Assembly: GCA_022577435.1 (NCBI GenBank)
Contig: JAKOON010000007.1
Location: 7,447,926 to 7,511,925, forward strand
Direction of reading: 5' to 3'
DNA: 64,000 nucleotides
DNA from: Embiotoca jacksoni
Lineage: Eukaryota; Chordata; Actinopteri; Embiotocidae
Part shown: positions 48,720 to 61,039 of the stretch, piece by piece
Numbering within the stretch: position 1 is the first letter of the stretch
Layout of the letters: each line of letters opens with the position of its first letter
The notes under the pieces: model-generated
What the model was told of the DNA's origin: nothing
The model's input: only the letters and a program-made list of their open reading frames with translations
Databases searched by the model: none
Made by a program: the position numbers and the translations under genes

Positions 48720-49015
48720 AATATCACATTAGACTGATGTAATGACTGAAATGATTTTATTCATTGTTGCCTTTTTTCTACTAACTAACTACTGGTTTTG
48801 TTTATAAAATACCAAAACATCTTTCTTGTCGGACCAACAGTCCCAATCTTCAAGATATACAGTTTAGAATAAATTGAAAACATAAAAGCAGCAGATTATT
48901 GCATACGAGATGCAAACCAGCCCCCCCCCCCCCCCCCCCCAAAAAAAGAAAAATCATTTTTGCATGTTATTTTTTGTGAATCAACTAATCTTAAATCTTT
49001 GTCTCTGTGCAACTC
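48720..49015 (+). repeat. Repeat family R2, copy 3, with C20 run
   Basis: CAAAACATCTTTCTTGTCGG, ACCAACAGTCCCAATCTTCA and AGATATACAGTTTAGAATAA, then AAAAGCAGCAGATTATTGCA, match the middle of the R2 family. A run of 20 C (48921-48940) followed by A7 interrupts it, then TTTTTGCATG...GAATCAACTAATCTTAAA continues it. Confidence 0.65.
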
Positions 49016-49244
49016 TTTGTCACAGATTGTATTTCTTATTTTAAAAAAATATATATATATTTCAACATTACTTTAAGGGTTCTCTGTATCAATAATCAAA
49101 TAATTTAGCCAAATCCAATCCTTATCCTGAAAGTATATATACCAGCCAAAAATCAATGGGTCATCTGGTTGTGATGACTTAGTGCATGTAATGTAATAAT
49201 GAACCATTTTGCCAACAAGGCAAACATATTTACTTTGTTCTGGC

Positions 49245-49508
49245 TTTAGATGGGAGTGTTGTGTGTGTCTGTATTCTCTGCTGTGAGCATCAGCTCAGAT
49301 GTTGGACTTGAAGCACATATGCAAACTTTTTTGTTGCAAATAGTGCAGGTAGCTTTCTTTGATTTGGCAGCTTCACCTTTATCAGAATTTATTTTTCTAA
49401 GAGTCTTGTATCCCACCAGCTCTCGCATCTTTCTCGGCTCGGCTGCCTGCTTGTTAAACCAGTTGCCAACCAATAAAGCACGACTGAACCCAGGTTGAGA
49501 ACTACTGG
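49245..49508 (-). mobile_element. hAT-type transposon end with possible BED-finger fragment
   Basis: On the minus strand the element starts at 49507 with CAGTAGTTCTCAACCTGGG, one base from the common hAT end CAGTGGTTCTCAACCTGGG. From about 49473 a minus frame reads 75 codons and contains KKATCTICNKKVC, then SSPTSELM and a DTHN. This is like the CxxC...(S/T)SNLxxHLxxxH layout of a BED zinc finger, which is N-terminal in many hAT transposases, but the second Cys/His pair is poor. The opposite end was not found. The terminus is clearer than the protein reading. Confidence 0.4.
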
Positions 49509-50039
49509 TTTATATGCCTCATTTATATCAGCACTGCTTGGAAGTGTGGTGATATCCCAGCACTGGATGCTTAATGCAAAACAGATACATAATGATGCAG
49601 TTATTGCTCAGTATATTATAGCTAACAGGACTGTTAGTGCCCAAATTATTCTTCCAAATTGAATTTCTTAAAAGGAAAAAAAACGATTTTCATCACCGAC
49701 ATCAAAGTCTGCTCACAGCTCTGGAGGATTACTACTACACATGTAAAGAGAGTTGAATAAATCCATTCGTGGCTCCAGAGGGAGCTGCGCAGAATCTGAT
49801 AAATTGCCTCAAGTAATGACATCACTTGAGTCAGCATCTGTTGGGGCTTAAAAAAATATTTAAAAAGTCTGGAGGTGTGGAGTGAGAAAGAAACATGACA
49901 CTAATAGGTATGGAAATAATTCAGTAGACAAGCTTTGTACGTTATAATGGCCACCCAGGTGTGTGCGTGTGTGTCAGCGTGTTTGTGCGAGAGAGAGATT
50001 AAAGCAACACTGAGACTGTGATATCAGCTTCTGGTTCCA
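49509..50039. other. Intronic, no feature recognised
   Basis: Nothing recognised. Confidence 0.45.
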
Positions 50040-50265
50040 CGGAGAGTTTGAGTTCACAGTGGCAGAGAGGAGAAGAAAGGAGAGGAAAAAAGGAGAGCGA
50101 AGCGCTGATAAAGGCGTGCTCAGGGCAGAATGGAGAGCAACAGGAGAAAAGACAGATAAGGAGAGAGTAGGAGAGTGGAGAAAAAAAAATGAAGGAAGCA
50201 GCATGGAGGAGTGGAGAGACGTGAGGGAGCTGAGGGAGCTGAAGACAGGAGGGAATTAGGAGGAG
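50040..50265 (+). repeat. Purine-rich tract
   Basis: AG-rich over about 220 bases (GAGAGGAGAAGAAAGG, GGGAGCTGAGGGAGCTGA). Confidence 0.6.
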
Positions 50266-53200
50266 ATGTCTTCTTACATGGTCTGTTCTCCTTTGTTGGT
50301 TTACTTGTTCAACTTTGAGGATGTTAGCTGTAATTTATGTCTGTGAGAGGATGCTGCTGCTTGTCACTGTATCCTTATGTGTCTACATTTGTGTGCTTGT
50401 GTCTTTCTCTCATGTACTCGATCATACAGTCTGGTCCCTTCACATGCATGCTCTGTTTATCAGTGTGTACAGTGACAGTGCAGTATACCAATGTGTACAG
50501 TGAGGGCTGTCTGTCAGGTCCCATCATTCTGTTACCTGTAACTCTGTCAGCATGAGATCTGTGTGACTGACATCTTTTTGACTCACCGGCTGACTAACTG
50601 TGTGTGGGTGTATGTGCGGGAGCCTCTCCGCGTTGCATTCATGTGTGCGTGGCCATTACCCAGCATGTGGTACAGAGACTGGCTCTCTCCTCCCAGACAA
50701 AGTATTAAGTCCCAAGAATAATTCAACATGCGTCTCCTCCAATGCTTAAACACTCACAACAGGGCTTGATTACCTCACAGCAGGAGGGACAGAGAGGCAA
50801 GACAGCAACAACAGAGGGAAAGTAAAGGAGGGATAACAAAGCAGGCAGAGGACTGTGTGAAGGCAAAGCAGTGCCGTGGAAAAGAGCGAGAAATTAAAAT
50901 AAAACTTGACAGGCGAAAGATGGAGGGTTTGAGAGACAGGTCTAATCTAAAAGCCAACACTTTGATCTTGATTTGTATGGGCTTGCTACCAGATGTGGGA
51001 TTTCAAGAGCATCTAACTCGCAAGTTGCCAAATGGTCCAGAGGACCTGCTGTCAGCCTCCCATGCAGGAGTGTCCGTCGATGATCTTGCAGCCACTTAGC
51101 CAGCAGCATCCCAGTATCGTTACCTAGCAACACCCGGAATGCACAGCACACTGTTTAGCAAGAGTCACATGCAATTTGGGGATGCTGACAAATAACAGCT
51201 GGGAAATTTCAACCAGGCCCTGACTAAAATCACATATTAATGAAAATATAAAGTCAGTTAAATCAGCAACTGTCAGCTTCAAGGCATATGAGCCAGGGTA
51301 ATTAAGAGGACTTGGATTAGGAGAGGAATGGTTTGAGATCTGCATGTGTGTGCTTGTGCACAAAGTATTGCTCAGTTGTGAGCCCGATGGATGCTGTAAG
51401 AACATTGTGCACGTATAGACGAGTAAAAGCATGTGTTTTGCTGTTGTCAGACAAGGGAACGCAGGCCAATGCGTTGTCCAGGCGACCCAGTGCCCCAGAG
51501 CTCACCTGTGTACCGATAAACACAGATGTAGACCTGCTAATCTGTTCCCCAGCCAGCCCTGCTCCGTTGCTAAACACACTGAGATGCAACACTGGGGACG
51601 GAGGGTGCAGGAGGGGGCAGGTCTACAGAGTAGAAACACAGAGATTGACAACAAGGGGTCAGAGCCACAGTCACAGTTCACACCCAGTAAAAGCAGCGAA
51701 TGATGTCAATGCCACTGACTTTTGTGATCAACTGAGGTTATAAACATCACAAGACAAGTAAAACAGCAGGCAACCAGGCCTACAGCTTAATAGTTTTAAT
51801 CAAATACAGATGATATTTTGGCAGCACGACAGGGAAAAACCTTACCATGTGAGAAATCACCAAAAAGGTTGAAAACGAATGTCGAATTTATTTGTCAGAC
51901 AAAAAGGTGAACAGTAAAAAAAACAATTCCCTTTTTTGGCATGGTAATCATTCACCACTGCACACCATACTTAAAGTAATTGTGCCCTCTTACATTTTTC
52001 TGGTGAGCTCTTTTCAGTTTTGCTTCCAAATAAAGTGGCAACTAATTTGGCAAAACTGTTGGCTGGTGTGAACCCACTAGTTTATCTGGCAGATTGTGTT
52101 TGTTTTCCCAATTGTACCTATTTTCTGTGCTCCCAGATTACAGCAATTACTGTCGTCATAAGCGATAGGGCAGATTACTGAAGTTTAAATATTCCTCTAA
52201 AGGTCCCATATTTATTTTGTATGATAAAGCAGGTCTAGGTGCAAAAAATACTTTTAAGAGGAGAGGAGAGAAATATCTATATTAAGATGGTTTTGGGTAC
52301 TGAAAACCACAAAAATATCTTCTTATGGATATCAACTCCAGAAGTTTGGGACCTATAAGGTCAGTTCAAGTATTATAAACCTCCAATAACTTATTTTTTT
52401 GCTTACTGCTTTAGCTCATCCAATAGTTTCAAAAATTAACCCGAGGACTACGCCTATAAGATGCAACGTCTGCAAATGATTCCCTATAGAGCGTAACCAG
52501 ACCCCATATGTTTACACAGTGAATTTGAGTCCAGACAGAAACTGAAACAAGCTGTAAATTGACATACTGTATTGTCACCTCTCAAGCAGTTTTTAGCAGT
52601 TTCTTATTTACATCTCCAGCAGATGAGCAACATTAGCATTCATTTGAAGATGTAGCCACCTGAAGAAATTAGGACATATGTATATTCTCATGCTCAGCTT
52701 TGTTTTTGGCTTCACCATTTACTGATAGAAATACCAGCTGGATAGTTCCCTGTTTTCACCAGCGTCTAACTGTTTGTGTCTACTGTTTGGTGCTGAGCAG
52801 GTGTACAGTGAAGTTTTTTTTAAGCTTTTTGCACACACAAAAAAAGTTAGTGGTGAGAATGAACATACAGGCTAAAGACCAAACCAAAGCAATGAGCTGA
52901 AAGATGCTAAAAGTTCTGTAGAGCAGAGCAGAGCGGAGCTGCAGTCAGGTCATAATTCTCTGTGGGTTCATCACTTCAATCGACACCTTTCTCATGCAGA
53001 TAGTCGTGTGATCCATTGTTGACATAAAATGTTGATTTTAGCCTCTTTAAGAGTTAATATACAGTAATAATAAAATGTGGGCCAGAACTTGCAGCCCCAT
53101 TAATCACAGAACATTATATGCATTTTCTGCAGGTTAATTTTGGGTCATACATACATTTATCACTTTTCTTTTTTAATACTTCAGCTCCCAAAGCCCCCAA

Positions 53201-53500
53201 ATAACATTTTAATGTATTCTTAAACTGTGCGGCACGTTTCAGTGTTATTGCACATATTGCTTTATTTTATTTGAATGTGCTAAATACTATATATTATATT
53301 CGCAGTGTCTTATATTTAGTAAGAAATTGGCAGCGACTGAAAGATAGTGTTTGGGGAAGGTGGGAGTCTCACAGTTGGAGGTGGCGAAAGATGGAGGGAA
53401 AACAAGATGGAGCTGGAAAGGACCAGATAGTAAAAGTGCTGAAGGAAATAGAGGCACAAAGCGAGAAAGATATCACTCTGTCAAAAACTTGGCGTTATGC
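50266..53500. other. Intronic, mostly unique
   Basis: No exon, RNA gene or clear transposon. The stretch 52190-52560 has a repeat-like texture (AAAGGTCCCATATTTATTTT and TAAGGTCAG) that I could not assign. Confidence 0.45.
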
Positions 53501-53935
53501 TCCTCTCATATTCCCCCTCCTGCCTCCCTTTTTCCCAGTTTCTGTTCCCTCGGTGGCCAATTACCGCTAATTAAAATCCTCACTGCAGCTCTCCCGGACT
53601 CCCCCTCTTCCTCTCCTCCAAGACCTCCATCTCTTTGCTTCTCCTGTCACCCTGTCGCTCTCGTCTCTTTCTCTTTCTTTGAAGACAGGGTGTCGCTGCC
53701 TGCCGTGATCAACAACTTAAACACCTTATTTCACCCTGTTCTTCTCATCTTCTTCCTCACCTTTATACCTTTTCACCCCTTCTCTTTTTTCTTCTTCCTC
53801 ACTCCTAAATTTGGTTCTTCTTTCCTCCCCCCTTATATCTCACTCCCATCCTCTTCCCGCCTTTCCTTTTCCTCCGCATCTCACCCCCTCCCTCCTCCCC
53901 CACTGCTCCTATCATCATCAGCAGTAAGGTTTCTT
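53500..53935 (+). repeat. Pyrimidine-rich tract
   Basis: CT-rich over about 430 bases. The 195-codon open frame across it is rich in Ser, Pro, Leu and Phe, as expected from composition, and is not taken as a gene. Confidence 0.65.
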
Positions 53936-54138
53936 TAGTAGTGCCAAGAGACTTGACAAGGCTCTGGGCTAAAGACTGTAGCAGGCAGACTGTGATACCT
54001 TCCTAGTTGTGGAGTTTTTTTTTCCTTCTCATTTTTTTTTTTTTTGACAAGGTTGTCGACATCTTTGCTTCTTCCTGCCTTGGCGTCAGCAGTGCGATTC
54101 TTCTAGGTGTTAAAAAGCTTCGTAAAAACTGCTGCTGT

Positions 54139-54166
54139 GATCATCATCATCATCATCATCATCATG
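54139..54166 (+). repeat. (ATC)n trinucleotide repeat
   Basis: About nine ATC units near a second set of homopolymer A runs (54240-54264). Confidence 0.9.
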
Positions 54167-54926
54167 CTGCTCCTCATCAGCAGCAGCCCTGGTGTTAATT
54201 CATTCAGTTAATTAATTCGCCTTGAAGGAGAAAAAAGGATAAAAAAAAAAGAAAAAAAAAAAAAAGAAAGAAGCTCCAGTGTTGCTTGGCTCAGGGAAAG
54301 AGAGTTGGAGAGTAGGAATGAGAGGGAGTAAAGAATATCTTTGCTGCTGCTCTGATGAAAAAAATTATGTCCGCTCCTTTAAGCATCTGCATCTTGTTCC
54401 CCCTTTTTTCTGTCCCCTCTTGCCGTCCTGTTTAGAATAACTGTCTTTTTCATAGAAAGGTGGAAAGAGATAGGGAGAACCATGGGGGCCTTTTCAAGAC
54501 CTGATCCTTCCTATTGTACCACAGCCCGGGCCTGGATTTAAGAGCTCTGTCCGCTTGGCTGAACACAAACTGAGGCCGAGCACACAAAGGACCAGCTAGC
54601 CTTTTTCCTGCCTCCTGCTTTAAAGGCAGATAAAGAAAGGCGCAGGACAGATGGAGGTATGAGAGGAGAGAAAGAAGAGGGGAGGGCAAATGATGGACGA
54701 ATGGGTGGCTGTTGAGTATGAAAAGCAGAAGCAGCGACTCGTGGCCTCCCAGGTAAGAATGGTGGGAGGCCACAGGGTTGAGGAAAGGGAGGGGTTATGA
54801 CAATAAGACGGAAAAAAGCTGGACGGCAGACAAAAAGAAAAGCCGGGGCGGGTGTCACCGGATGGCACTCAGTCAAGTTCTCTTAAGGTTTATGCCAGTG
54901 TAACGCCCACTTACGAGAGAGAGGAG

Positions 54927-55048
<122 letters not shown>

Positions 55049-55448
55049 ACTCTCACCTCCTGTGTTACTTGCTGTTTCCCTCCCTTGTCTACCTGTCTGT
55101 GCCGTTTACTCTTATTATATTTTTCAGCCTGTATTATTGTTTTAGCAAGAAGATCATACAGTGTGACAGGGCCTTAATAAACCAGCAAAGCAGTATGTTC
55201 TGTAAAACTGTCTCCATGCCGTCTGTGGGAAACAAGCTTTTGTTATAATTAGGTCAGAGTGATTTGTGTTTTTACACGTTGATGAAAGAAGCTTCGTACC
55301 GTCGTATTCTAATCAATCTGATAAGCGGTGCAGTAGGCGGAAAACAAGATAAAACCACAGAGGACATTAACACTTTGTGGGAGAGGGGCTTTGTACTAGA
55401 GAACAACTGACATGAAAGAAGTTCTAACTCATTAAATTCAAAAATATC
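55049..55448. other. Intronic, no feature recognised
   Basis: Nothing recognised. Confidence 0.45.
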
Positions 55449-55449
55449 T

Positions 55450-55525
55450 TTTGCACTTTTTACTCCATTGCATTTATCTGACCGCTGTGGTTCCCAGAAC
55501 CACAGAATTTGATTTTACAATAAAT
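55450..55525 (+). repeat. Fragment of a teleost dispersed repeat
   Basis: GCACTTTTTACTCCATTGCA then TTTATCTGACCGCTGTGGTT resembles the widespread fish word TACTTTTACTCCACTACATTTATCTGACAGCT. Short and diverged. Confidence 0.45.
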
Positions 55526-55787
55526 TGAGTTTATTAATACGATACAATGCTTTACACAAGGTAGAGTGAGTCCAAACTCAGACACCTGCAACATTTAAAA
55601 TACTGTTTAGGTATTAATTTGTGAGTAACAATGATCCAAAGATATTTTATATAAAAATATAACTCAGTTTTGTTCAATAGTGAGCAATAACTTGTAATAC
55701 TTTAAATCCCTATAGAGCAAGGTTGCGCACACCCTACTACGTGAGCTAATTCTGAAATGGCCAGCTCAATGAGATCTACCAATATGT

Positions 55788-55840
55788 ATATATATATATA
55801 TAGATATATATATATATATATATATATAGATATATATAAA
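55788..55840 (+). repeat. (TA)n array with GATA interruptions
   Basis: TATATA repeats interrupted by AGATATA near 55802 and 55829. Confidence 0.9.
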
Positions 55841-57034
55841 TAAATGTACCTTGCATTACGGTATTACGGTATAAACCCTCCACATCAACATATTCTGATG
55901 GCCAGGGGCCCAGGGACTCGCACTCAAGGGATATGCCCCTGTTATTTGCGTGAAATTCGGCTGTCAGGTAGCCCCATAAATTCTTTATATTTTTCATAAA
56001 AAGTGGGATGTAATTTCAGCCCTATGTTGGAGACAATTCAGAAGCCAGCTATGATTTCAAAACCGGATTAGTTAAAAACACTTTGTTGAACAGAGAAACA
56101 ATGAGTATAATCAAAATGGGTCAATTCTGCTGTATTTTTTTTATATGTGGCACATTGTGAAGCCATCGAGACTTCGGGCGTAATTCCATCAACAGATGGA
56201 CACAGGGCTTCTTTACATATCATAAACTAATGCGTAAAACGCTCAGTGTGTGCATATGTTCATGTAATGACACTTCGGAGAAGTTTAACCTCTGGCAGGC
56301 TGAATGGCTATTAATTGCATATTTTCACACTGTATGCAACTACGGCTATAATAGCTGCTGTTAGGTATAGACAGCAAAAATGCTCGTGCAAAATCAGCAT
56401 GAAGGCGCAGGTCTGTAAAGTTTCTCCCTCATTAATCAACAAACAGAGCCAGAAAGTGAAAACACCACAGTAAGAGCCCACAGCACTGATTTCTGAAAAC
56501 CTGACCTGATTAGGTGGGTGTAGTATTGTTGTTGCGTCCATCTCAGATGTTCCTGAATAAAACCTGTTTATATAAAAGGTTTTCTTCCTTCCAGTAGATG
56601 CCTCCACATTCCTGTGAGCACATATGTGTTGCTTTCAGAAAATGCCATTTTTCTTCCTCATGAAAGGATTTTTGCTTTGTATCGTTTGCTGTCTTCACAA
56701 AAGGAGATAACATGTTCCCTTTACCAATGTAAGTACAAGAGAACATTTTTCTTTGCCCACATGTACAGTATGTGGTCACCTGTGTTGTTCTGCAGCTGTT
56801 TTCATGGTTTATGTTTGGGGTTAGCATCTGTGGAATCTCACTTCAATTTGTATGTATAAAAACTATATCTGGCACCTTGTTGCTCTAAGTTTAGGTTGAG
56901 ACACATTATATCCTCCTGTTCTCCTCAGCGCTGGGTTCCACAACCACAGCGCATTAACTCCGAGGGAATCTGAGGACAGGCAGCTTGAAGATTTGCCTAT
57001 CCCACTTTCTACCAGCTAAACATTCAAGAAAATA
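55841..57034. other. Intronic, no feature recognised
   Basis: AT-rich unique intron. Nothing recognised. Confidence 0.45.
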
Positions 57035-57049
57035 AAGACAAGCTCGACA

Positions 57050-57247
57050 CGTGTTAAGAAAACAGGTCTCAACATCAACATCTCCAAAACTCAGGTGACG
57101 TGCTTTGATACGCAACACTCCCAGCACCAGTTTGAATAACTGGTGAGGCACTTGAGTGTGTTGAAAACGTATAGACAGTACTTGGACAGCCATATCAGCA
57201 GGGATGGTTGTGCTGAGGTGGACTTCTCCAGGCAAAAGAAAACCTAA
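57050..57247 (+). pseudogene. Decayed non-LTR reverse transcriptase fragment
   Basis: One + frame from about 57053 to the stop at 57245 reads KKTGLNINISKTQV, CFDTQHSQHQFE, a TAA at 57137-57139, then YLDSHISRDGCAEVDF. This has the pattern of the region just after the FADD box of LINE reverse transcriptases (GLxINxxKTxxM ... YLGSxIxxDG). The catalytic box itself is not present and the family is not assigned. The fragment is about 60 codons with one internal stop. It lies immediately left of a Tc1 fragment. Confidence 0.6.
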
Positions 57248-57349
57248 ATGACCGACTGAAGGACGAGTCAGCAAAGAGGCCCAACATGTTGCCAAGAAAT
57301 GATGGAGGCAGCTCAATGTGGCCTTTTATCCATCAAGGGACAAATAGGA

Positions 57350-57648
57350 TTACAGTGATAGTTAGACACAAACTTTGTGATGTTTCAACTTGACATTGCT
57401 CCTGTGCACAAAGCAAAGTCCATACAGGAATAGTTTTCTGAATCTGGTGTAAGAAGGCTGTGTGGTCTGCAGAGCTCTGACCTTGACCCCATCTCAGAGC
57501 AGGATGACCCCACTGATGCTCTTGAGGCTTTGTGGGAGTAAATCTGCAGCCAGGCTTTACAACCTTGTAACAGTGGAGTGTTACAGCAGCATATCCATGT
57601 TAATTTTTGAATTGGTGTGATGCGTCCACATACTTTTGACCATATAGT
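57350..57648 (+). mobile_element. Tc1/mariner (Tc1-type) transposon, decayed 3' half
   Basis: TGATGTTTCAACTTGACATT then GCTCCTGTGCACAAAGCAAA is the DNA of the usual MMFQHDNAPVHKA block of fish Tc1 transposases. CTCTGACCTTGACCCCATCT is the SPDLNPI block, followed by ACTGATGCTCTTGAGGCTTT. The 3' terminus GCGTCCACATACTTTTGACC then ATATAGT is the typical end. Multiple stops and shifts make it inactive, and the 5' half and left terminus are absent. Confidence 0.8.
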
Positions 57649-58004
57649 CTTGAATATGTGCATTTTAAATCGACTGAAAGAGGACTGAAATCCCTCATTT
57701 GTTAGCAAAACCCTGTGCAGTCACAAAGGGTGATTGTGTATGTTTTCGGCATATTAAACGCGTAGCACGCACATACTTTCTCTTACTGTCAGTCACACAC
57801 TTTCAGGAGACACATCCAATTTGTCCCTTTAACACTGGTCTTCACACAGGCTCCATAACACACTATCCAACACACTCTCTCCTTCAAGCATAAATCCCTC
57901 ACACATCCTAACATGCTCTGCTAGCTTTCCATCTCCCCATTGAGCTCCCCCCCATCTCACCCACTCTTCGTGTGTTTCAGGGTAATGTGAGCCAGCAGCC
58001 ATAA
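57649..58004. other. Intronic, no feature recognised
   Basis: Nothing recognised. Confidence 0.45.
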
Positions 58005-58560
58005 CACTGGGGTGGGGAGGAGGAGGAGGAGGTGGTAGGGGGTTGTTGATGTATGGTGGAACTAAAGCAGCCCTGCCGATCGATAATGTAAACAGGAGTG
58101 AAGAGAGGCGGTAAATAAGGCCGACTCCTGACAGAACTGTCTACCTCAGGTGACGGAGAGAGAGGGAGAGAGAGGAGAAGTAGGGAAGAGGGGGTGAGGG
58201 GAATTTCTAATGGAGGAAGAAAGGGAGAAACAAGGATGTATGGGCAAAGAGGATAACAGAGGGATGAGAGGGACAAGGGAGGGAAGGTTGGAACAAATGG
58301 GGCAGGAGAAGAGGAAGACAGGAGGGATGAAGTGAGGATAAGAGACGGATAAAATGGAAGAAGAGAGGAGGGAATAGACAGGAGGTGATGGAGGCATGGG
58401 GGAGAGGGTAATGGGGGCGAGAGGAGAGGTGCTGCATGAGGTAATGGTAACGGAGGGAGGGAGGGTGACGACAAAGGACGTAGAGAGTGAAAGATGGAGT
58501 GAAGGTGGATGGATAAAGAAGAAAAAGAGGTGACGGATGGAAAGAGGAATATAAATGAAA
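58005..58560 (+). repeat. Long purine-rich tract
   Basis: AG-rich over more than 500 bases, starting with GGGGTGGGGAGGAGGAGGAG. The longest open frame in the window (57977-58588 on -, 203 codons) is just its complement: Ser/Leu/Pro-rich, with no domain. Confidence 0.75.
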
Positions 58561-58640
58561 CGGATGATTGGGTCAGCAATGAGGACAAATCGCCACGGCG
58601 ATTATAGATTACGGTTCAGTTTTTGCGTAGCCATATTTGT

Positions 58641-58647
<7 letters not shown>

Positions 58648-58711
<64 letters not shown>
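58648..58711 (+). repeat. (GT)n microsatellite
   Basis: GT array of about 32 units. Confidence 0.95.
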
Positions 58712-58714
<3 letters not shown>

Positions 58715-59922
58715 TAGAGAACAGTGCAGCCGTGACATTTAGTGGATGACATGCAGATGAATGACCACCAAGTGACCCACTGTTGAACCAAATCAGCATA
58801 ACACGTACAGTACCGCACACGAACACACGCGGCCGAGCTGCGAACCTGGTCACCGCTGAGTGCTCCGTTGATGCATTGGCTCAAAGATTCTTTGAGAACG
58901 CACACTCACTCTGGGCTACTTCACTGTCGGAGTAATGCACACTGAGTGGAGAGTAAACACACAAACAATGACAGACAAACACACAATGCGGAGAACAAAT
59001 GTGTCTTTTACACTGTCCTCCTTAGTCTTTTTTTTGTATTCTCTTCCTGCATGTTTCACCACAGTAATTAAACATGTGTTTGTGAGTGTTTCAGCTGCTG
59101 TGAATGTTCTGATAGGTCTCTGCTGCTATTTAAAGACTCATCCACAGCATTCTCGCACACTATAAATTGCTCACCAAGTGGTGAATCACAATAGTGATTC
59201 ATCATAAAGCCAGTTCTTGTACGCTCTTAAATTTCCAGTGTTTTTTCGGCTGGGCCCATGTAAAGAAGGGGTTTATACTGTTCTCTCAGCAGCTCTACTG
59301 TACAAAATACAGCTTTGAGTTGTCAGGTATTTTAATAGAAATAACGATTGCAATGTGCCTCAATTCCAAAAAAAGAATAAGAATCAAGTTTCTACAAGTT
59401 ACTCAAACGGTGCAGAAAAACACCCAAATCAGGAGATATTGTAATATAAAATAAAACCAGTTCCAGTGGTTTAGGTTAAAATAAATTTTATTAAGAGTTA
59501 AATGGGGATGAAAACCTGACTTCCTCAGGCAGGTCGATGCAGAGTCTCGGAGGCCTAAATGCAAACACTCTATCCCCGTCAGTTTTTAGCTCGGCCTCTG
59601 GAACAGCAGAGGCCATGAAAAGTAATCAATAAGTAATCTAAAAATCAATTCTAAAACATACTGCGAGTCAATGAAAGGAGAATTAAAGGTTTTTGGGCCT
59701 GTGTGTCTGTGATGAGTGGAGAATTTAGATGAATTTTGGATCAGATTGTTTCACTGATAAGAAAAACAAAAGATTAAGCTTATGAAATACTGATGAATGT
59801 CAGTTTGAGCTGGGTGATTATTGAATTTCAGCCAAATTATACTGTGACGATACAATCTGATCCTATTTTTATTTTACAAATTTCTGTTGTCCATATTAAT
59901 GATTCTGATAAGGCTGGGATTG

Positions 59923-59953
<31 letters not shown>

Positions 59954-59960
59954 TTTTTTA
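58712..59960. other. Intronic, no feature recognised
   Basis: Unique sequence ending in an A9/T20 homopolymer junction at about 59930-59960. Nothing recognised. Confidence 0.45.
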
Positions 59961-59961
59961 A

Positions 59962-60206
59962 TGAGAGCAGAAACGATTGGTCAATTATTTTTACCTTTTT
60001 AATAAAATAATAAATGTATCAATTTATTTAAAAAAAAAATGCACTGTTTCCTTTCTCTCAAATCTTCATATTTGCTGCTGTCTGTGATTGTCACATATAC
60101 AAATTTTGGTCAGACTAAATAAACAACTTGTAAATGCCGTCTCAGGTCCTGAGTAATTATGTGACTCAATTAAACAATAACAAAAACAATTGCTCGTTGC
60201 AGTTTT
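59962..60206 (-). repeat. Repeat family R2, copy 4 (reverse orientation)
   Basis: GAGCAGAAACGATTGGTCAA, TTATTTTTACC, CTCAAATCTTCATATTTGCT and GCTGTCTGTGATTGTCACAT, ending AACAATTGCTCGTTGCAGTT. This is the R2 layout read backwards. Confidence 0.7.
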
Positions 60207-61035
60207 AGTTAGACACATTAATGCAGTGACTCAAATAAACTGTTTTTAAACAAATTAAAACCGCTGATCTTTGCTTTACTTCGTGTTGTTTTGCAGACCA
60301 GTCAAGCCGTAACGTAGGAACAGCACAGGAGGCGATACGTTGTTGCCGGCTGATATTGTGGCACTTAGCAGCTAATAGGCCTGCAGCCGTCAGCACTGTC
60401 AGTGTCATGAATGACCACCTGCAATGTGATACAACATACAATATAAACCTTTTATAATGTCTGAAATTGTAGAATATTAGTGTCTAATAGTTGTGTCGGT
60501 TTATGAACAGGCTTTGATTGGAGTATTCTCTCTTGGGTTCATATTCTGAGACTAAGTGATTTCTCAGGGACTGCACTCTCCTTCATCAGTGAGCAGTTTG
60601 ATGAAGGACTGTCACTGTACTCAGACATGTTTCTTTCAGTCTAGATCTGTGGACTTCTCTCTTAGCTGGAGTCTCTCATACCAGCTTGTGGAGCAGACTT
60701 TCATCGGCACACTTCAGGTCATAGGGGGACACAGAGACGTCGCAGCATATAGTTTTTCATAAATTGCCAAAGCAGTAAAGCTTCTTGTCTCCTGTTTAAT
60801 GATCGCAGGAGGAGTATGGTCTGTTGAGACAGCTGCGTGACTCAGAGCAGCTTGACGAAGGCAAATATTATGCTCAACACAGAACGCAACCCACATTTGA
60901 TAAGTTAGCAATCGTTCGTGTAAAGGACTAAAAAACGAATTCACGAACTGCAGTTCACATATTCGTTCTCTTCGGTCGACAAAATTAGTTTTTAAAGGTT
61001 TTAGATGTATGTAACAGTGTATCAAATGCAAATGG
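60207..61035. other. Intronic, possible repeat tail
   Basis: Mostly unique. 60905-60980 has GTTCGTG / TTCACGAAC words that recall another fish repeat, too short to call. Confidence 0.4.
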
Positions 61036-61039
61036 TAAT

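Noticed and set aside
53351..53938. 195-codon plus-strand open frame
   Set aside because: Most of it crosses a pyrimidine-rich tract. Low-complexity Ser/Pro/Phe sequence with no domain.
57977..58588. 203-codon minus-strand open frame, the longest in the window
   Set aside because: Complement of a polypurine tract. Composition is Ser/Leu/Pro only and there is no domain.
60905..60985. GTTCGTG / TTCACGAAC inverted words
   Set aside because: They recall a fish repeat family but are too short and degenerate to annotate.
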